DNA of 64,000 nt from Nodosilinea nodulosa PCC 7104 (GTDB lineage: Bacteria; Cyanobacteriota; Cyanobacteriia; Phormidesmidales; Phormidesmidaceae). This document shows, piece by piece, positions 61,607-64,000 of this stretch. Under the pieces are notes generated by a model. The model was not told the DNA's origin, ran no database searches, and saw only the letters and a program-made list of their open reading frames with translations. How positions within the stretch are numbered: position 1 is the stretch's first letter; each line of letters begins with the position of its first letter. The stretch spans positions 5,232,410-5,296,409 of the forward strand of contig NZ_JH976537.1 of NCBI RefSeq assembly GCF_000309385.1, read 5' to 3'. The translations under genes and the position numbers were made by a program.

Positions 61607-62065
61607 ATGAAAAACCTGATGTTTGCGGTCCTGGCCTTGAGCGCCACCGCTGTTGCCCTGGGCGTTAGCATTGCGCCAGAGGTGGCGATCGGCTCCAAGC
61701 CACCCCTGGCCGCCGTGGTTTCAGCGGTATCCCTAGCCCAGGCCCCAGGCCAGTTTGTCACCGTAGAGCAAGACCACGCCACCACCGGTACCGCGCGCCT
61801 GGTCACCACCGACGGGCAGCAATACCTGGAGTTTGATCAGACCTTTGACACCGCTCGCGGCCCGGCGGTAAAAGTCATTCTCTATAAAGAGGCAGCGGTG
61901 CCCGTGTCGATTGCCGAAGGCGACTACCTGACCCTCGCCCCCCTGCAAAGCTTCTCCGGCGCCCAGCGGTACTTAATTCCGGCGGGGGTCAACATAGACG
62001 ATTACCAGGCCGTGGGCATTTGGTGTCAGCAGTTTAATGTGACCTTTGCCTACGCGCCTATCTAA
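61607..62065 (+). CDS. DM13-domain exported protein
   Basis: 152 residues from the ATG at 61607, with GGAG 9 nt upstream; an ATG three codons earlier overlaps that site. An N-terminal signal peptide 'MKNLMFAVLALSATAVALGV' precedes the DM13 domain: 'ATTGTARLVTTDGQQYLEFD', 'GPAVKVILYKE', 'LAPLQSFSGAQRYLIPAGVN' and 'YQAVGIWCQQFNVTFAYAPI'. The conserved Cys near the end is proposed to be redox-active in DM13 domains. Probably periplasmic. It is divergent from a LysR gene. Confidence 0.9.
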   Translation: MKNLMFAVLALSATAVALGVSIAPEVAIGSKPPLAAVVSAVSLAQAPGQFVTVEQDHATTGTARLVTTDGQQYLEFDQTFDTARGPAVKVILYKEAAVPVSIAEGDYLTLAPLQSFSGAQRYLIPAGVNIDDYQAVGIWCQQFNVTFAYAPI

Positions 62066-62106
62066 CAGGATGTCTGAAAAGTCCTATTTTTTGTAGCGAA
62101 AGCGAA

Positions 62107-62184
62107 GATCCCCCTCAATCCCCCTACCCTGCCCCCTTAAAACGAGGATTTTGACCCCCCTTTTTAAGGGGGGCAGGGGGGATC
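62107..62184. repeat. 78-bp palindromic element
   Basis: Starts GATCCCCCTC and ends GGCAGGGGGGATC, with inner CCCCTTAAAA and TTTTTAAGGGG arms. It matches the 79-bp element at 54151-54229 in ends, size and fold. The rest of the 62066-62406 spacer shows only the HCP upstream region. Confidence 0.85.
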
Positions 62185-62406
62185 AGCAGGCAGCTAAAGC
62201 TACAGCAGATCACGTTTCAAACGCCCTCTACGCATCTGGGTGAGGCGGAGTCTGGTTTGGGCCTTGGGAACCAGACAGTCAGGAGATGGCACCCAAGGCT
62301 TCACTTCCCGATTGTCTGCCCATCGACTCGTGCCATGTCCCTCCTGGTAAAGATGTGAGCCGCCCGGCCCCCGGCCTAGAGTGAAGTGTCGACATTGGAC
62401 GGCTTT

Positions 62407-62931
62407 ATGGCTTCTGAAACACAACACAATCAAATTACTCAGCAATCTACCGACGCGCTGTTTGAGCGCTACGACGCCCTCGGGGTAGATGACAAGCTGG
62501 CGCTGCTCTACTATATCTACGAGGCCATGGGCGATTCTGTCACCCCCGCTGCCCCCGGTGCCGCCGATCCTGAGCTAGCTGAGCCTTTAATCGAAGCGCT
62601 GTTTGACCTTTCAGAAGATGAGCAGCTTGAGGCCATGCGCCAGGTGGTGCGAAAGGACCAAAGCGACATATCTCAGCGCTACGGCGGCCTCAGCGCCAAC
62701 AATCAGCTGCTGGTGTGGTACGGCTGGGCCGAGGCCATGGGCAACCAGATCGTCGGCATGCCCAGCGACTACAAGGCAGAAGGTCCGGTGAAAGAAATTA
62801 TGTCTGACATCAAGGGTCTGGAGTTTCAGTCGCAGATTTCGCTGCTGCGGGAAGCGGCAACCCAGATGGGCTTTAGCAGTGTCACTGCTCCCCCTCCCCT
62901 GGCCGAAACTGGCACCACCGACAGTCTGTAG
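62407..62931 (+). CDS. hcp: helical carotenoid protein (OCP N-terminal-domain homologue)
   Basis: Water-soluble carotenoid-binding protein of 174 residues equal to the N-terminal helical domain of the orange carotenoid protein, without the C-terminal regulatory domain. The start at 62407 gives 'MASETQHNQITQQSTDALFE'. Core blocks are 'RYDALGVDDKLALLYYIYEA', 'DLSEDEQLEAMRQVVRKD' and 'LSANNQLLVWYGWAEAMGNQ', with the aromatic residues that line the carotenoid tunnel. HCPs bind ketocarotenoids and quench singlet oxygen or phycobilisome energy, depending on the clade, which I cannot assign. The ketolase gene crtO follows. Confidence 0.93.
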   Translation: MASETQHNQITQQSTDALFERYDALGVDDKLALLYYIYEAMGDSVTPAAPGAADPELAEPLIEALFDLSEDEQLEAMRQVVRKDQSDISQRYGGLSANNQLLVWYGWAEAMGNQIVGMPSDYKAEGPVKEIMSDIKGLEFQSQISLLREAATQMGFSSVTAPPPLAETGTTDSL

Positions 62932-62950
62932 ACCCGTCGCCGACACTTGC

Positions 62951-62980
62951 AGCCCCGACCCTGCTGATAGGGTCGGGGCT
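62951..62980 (+). terminator. hairpin after hcp
   Basis: AGCCCCGACCCT and its exact complement form a 12-bp stem around GCTGAT. The following T-run is poor (TGGTGTTTG), so termination may be partial. Confidence 0.75.
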
Positions 62981-63222
62981 GGTGTTTGAGCCACCTACTG
63001 CCGACCAGCCCAAGTTAACCCAAGGCCCAGGGCGATCGCCCCGCAGAAACCTGTTGCGGCGAAACGCTCCACGTTAGCGGTCAGAGAAGCGGCAAACCCC
63101 ACCTCCCTGGCGCTCTGGCCCCCTTGCGATCGGCAGCCGCCAGGAAACCGATGCCGCAGTCCACTGAAATTGGCCTCTCACCCCTCTGACAGAGGGCTTG
63201 CAGTTCCCGCTGCCTCGGCTCG

Positions 63223-63250
63223 CCTGTATTCCCAAACCTGTATTCCCAAA
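63223..63250. repeat. tandem 14-bp repeat upstream of crtO
   Basis: CCTGTATTCCCAAA occurs twice head-to-tail, ending 5 bp before the crtO ATG. A CCCTCTG-A-CAGAGGG palindrome lies at 63182-63196. Both fall in the 324-bp spacer after hcp. Confidence 0.85.
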
Positions 63251-63255
63251 TTTCC

Positions 63256-64000
63256 ATGAATAGCTACGACGTCATCGTGATCGGCGCCGGGCACAACGGC
63301 CTGGTTTGTGCAGCCTACCTGCTCAAAGCGGGCTACAGCGTGGCCCTGCTCGAAAAGCGATCTATCCCCGGCGGTGCGGCTACAACCGAAGAGCTGATGC
63401 CCAAGGAAGCCCCCGGCTTTTACTTCAACCGCTGCGCGATCGATCACGAGTTTATTCACCTTGGCCCCGTTGTCGAGGAGCTGGAGCTCAAGAAGTATGG
63501 CCTAGACTATCTGTTCTGCGATCCTGCCGTCTTTTGCCCCCACCCCGACGGCAAATATTTTCTCTCCCATCGCTCCCTCGATAAAACCTGCGCCGAAATC
63601 GCCAGGTTTAACCCTCGTGACGCCGAAAAGTATCGCGAGTTCATCGATTTTTGGCAGCGGCTAACCAAAGCCATTACGCCTGTGTTCAACGCGCCACCCC
63701 AGGCGATCGCCGATATTTTGGGCAACTACGATTTGGCCAGCCTCCAAAGCCTGTTCAGCATTTTGGGGGGGCCCCACGACATTCTCGACCTGATTCGGAC
63801 CATGCTGTCGAGTCCGAAGAACATTCTCGACGAATATTTTGACTCCGAGTTTATCAAAGCGCCCCTGGCTCGTTTGGCCTCTGAGTTTGGCGCGCCCCCT
63901 TCCCAAAAGACTATTTCAGTGGGGGGCATGATGATGTCGATGCGCCACAATCCGGGAATGGCGCGCCCCCGAGGCGGCACCGGGGCGCTGACTGAAGCGC
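63256..64000 (+). CDS. crtO: CrtO-type carotenoid 4-ketolase, 3' end missing
   Basis: FAD-dependent enzyme that adds a keto group to beta-carotene, giving echinenone or canthaxanthin. The gene begins at the ATG at 63256 and is open to the window end (248 codons). The dinucleotide fold is 'YDVIVIGAGHNGLVCAAYLL', followed by 'LLEKRSIPGGAATTEELMP', 'FNRCAIDHEFIHLGPVVEEL', 'YGLDYLFCDPAVFCPHPDGK' and 'RGGTGALTEA', close to the pattern of Synechocystis CrtO. It could in principle be another CrtI-like oxidoreductase, but the match is specific. It follows hcp on the same strand, so pigment and binding protein are neighbours. Confidence 0.93.
   Translation, partial: MNSYDVIVIGAGHNGLVCAAYLLKAGYSVALLEKRSIPGGAATTEELMPKEAPGFYFNRCAIDHEFIHLGPVVEELELKKYGLDYLFCDPAVFCPHPDGKYFLSHRSLDKTCAEIARFNPRDAEKYREFIDFWQRLTKAITPVFNAPPQAIADILGNYDLASLQSLFSILGGPHDILDLIRTMLSSPKNILDEYFDSEFIKAPLARLASEFGAPPSQKTISVGGMMMSMRHNPGMARPRGGTGALTEA

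Noticed and set aside
62200-62445. 81-codon frame on the minus strand before hcp
   Set aside because: Overlaps the hcp start region, has no ribosome-binding site and no recognisable family.
1-64000. tRNA or rRNA genes
   Set aside because: I looked for T-loop motifs (GGTTCGA/GTTCAA contexts) and rRNA cores and found none with a matching acceptor stem.

Overview
The window is chromosomal DNA from a GC-rich cyanobacterium, most likely a filamentous Leptolyngbya/Nodosilinea/Phormidium-type organism. The taxon is inferred from gene content and not tested. Evidence includes very frequent HIP1-type GCGATCGC sites, plant-type [2Fe-2S] ferredoxin (petF), ferredoxin-dependent sulfite reductase (sir), the clock output kinase SasA, a CRR7-type NDH-1 factor, a helical carotenoid protein, and a CrtO-type carotenoid ketolase. 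Short interspersed repeats typical of filamentous cyanobacteria are also present. I found no tRNA, rRNA, CRISPR array, prophage or complete insertion sequence.

Layout. 1-9.9 kb: end of a peptidoglycan-binding protein, a tandem 110-bp repeat and a G-free tract, an RND efflux pump, a CDF metal transporter, a PEP-CTERM protein, rpmB, and a LemA/M48 protease pair. 9.4-24.5 kb: a nucleotide-transporter-like/HEAT membrane protein with a separate cyclic-nucleotide-binding protein, then ilvN, dapB, DUF2062, mnmE, a Uma2 nuclease, an O-methyltransferase, several small membrane proteins, sasA, and unknown secreted or soluble proteins. 24.5-37 kb: repeats, an FAD oxidoreductase, a frameshifted DNA-binding-like gene, ppa, petF, DUF4278, photolyase, an ABC1 kinase, a cobalamin riboswitch driving a HupE-type cobalt transporter, and a LysR/ald divergent pair.

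37-50 kb: pheT, a Ser/Thr kinase with zinc-ribbon-like N-terminus and pentapeptide repeats, an AI-2E transporter, GDSL, DUF2252, RidA and QEGLA (DUF1704) proteins, a thioesterase/TetR divergent pair with two operator-like palindromes, and map. 50-64 kb: a secreted EF-hand-like protein, an aldo/keto reductase with a ferredoxin tail, a bifunctional nuclease, riboflavin synthase, a PMT-type glycosyltransferase carrying in-frame repeat insertions, GST, hisC, an IS982-type transposase remnant, CRR7, sir, three tiny genes, a LysR/DM13 pair, and a helical carotenoid protein next to crtO, which runs off the window.

Most genes are single housekeeping units, often convergent and separated by strong intrinsic terminators. 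The most unusual signals are repeats. One is a roughly 105-bp palindromic MITE-like element in three copies; one copy supplies the stop codon of a thioesterase gene. A second, 86-bp repeat accompanies two of those copies. Up to three different short repeats lie in frame inside one glycosyltransferase gene. The clearest functional pairings are the cobalamin riboswitch with hupE and the helical carotenoid protein with the carotenoid ketolase. I see no convincing new multi-gene system; the repeat family is the best candidate for something undescribed.
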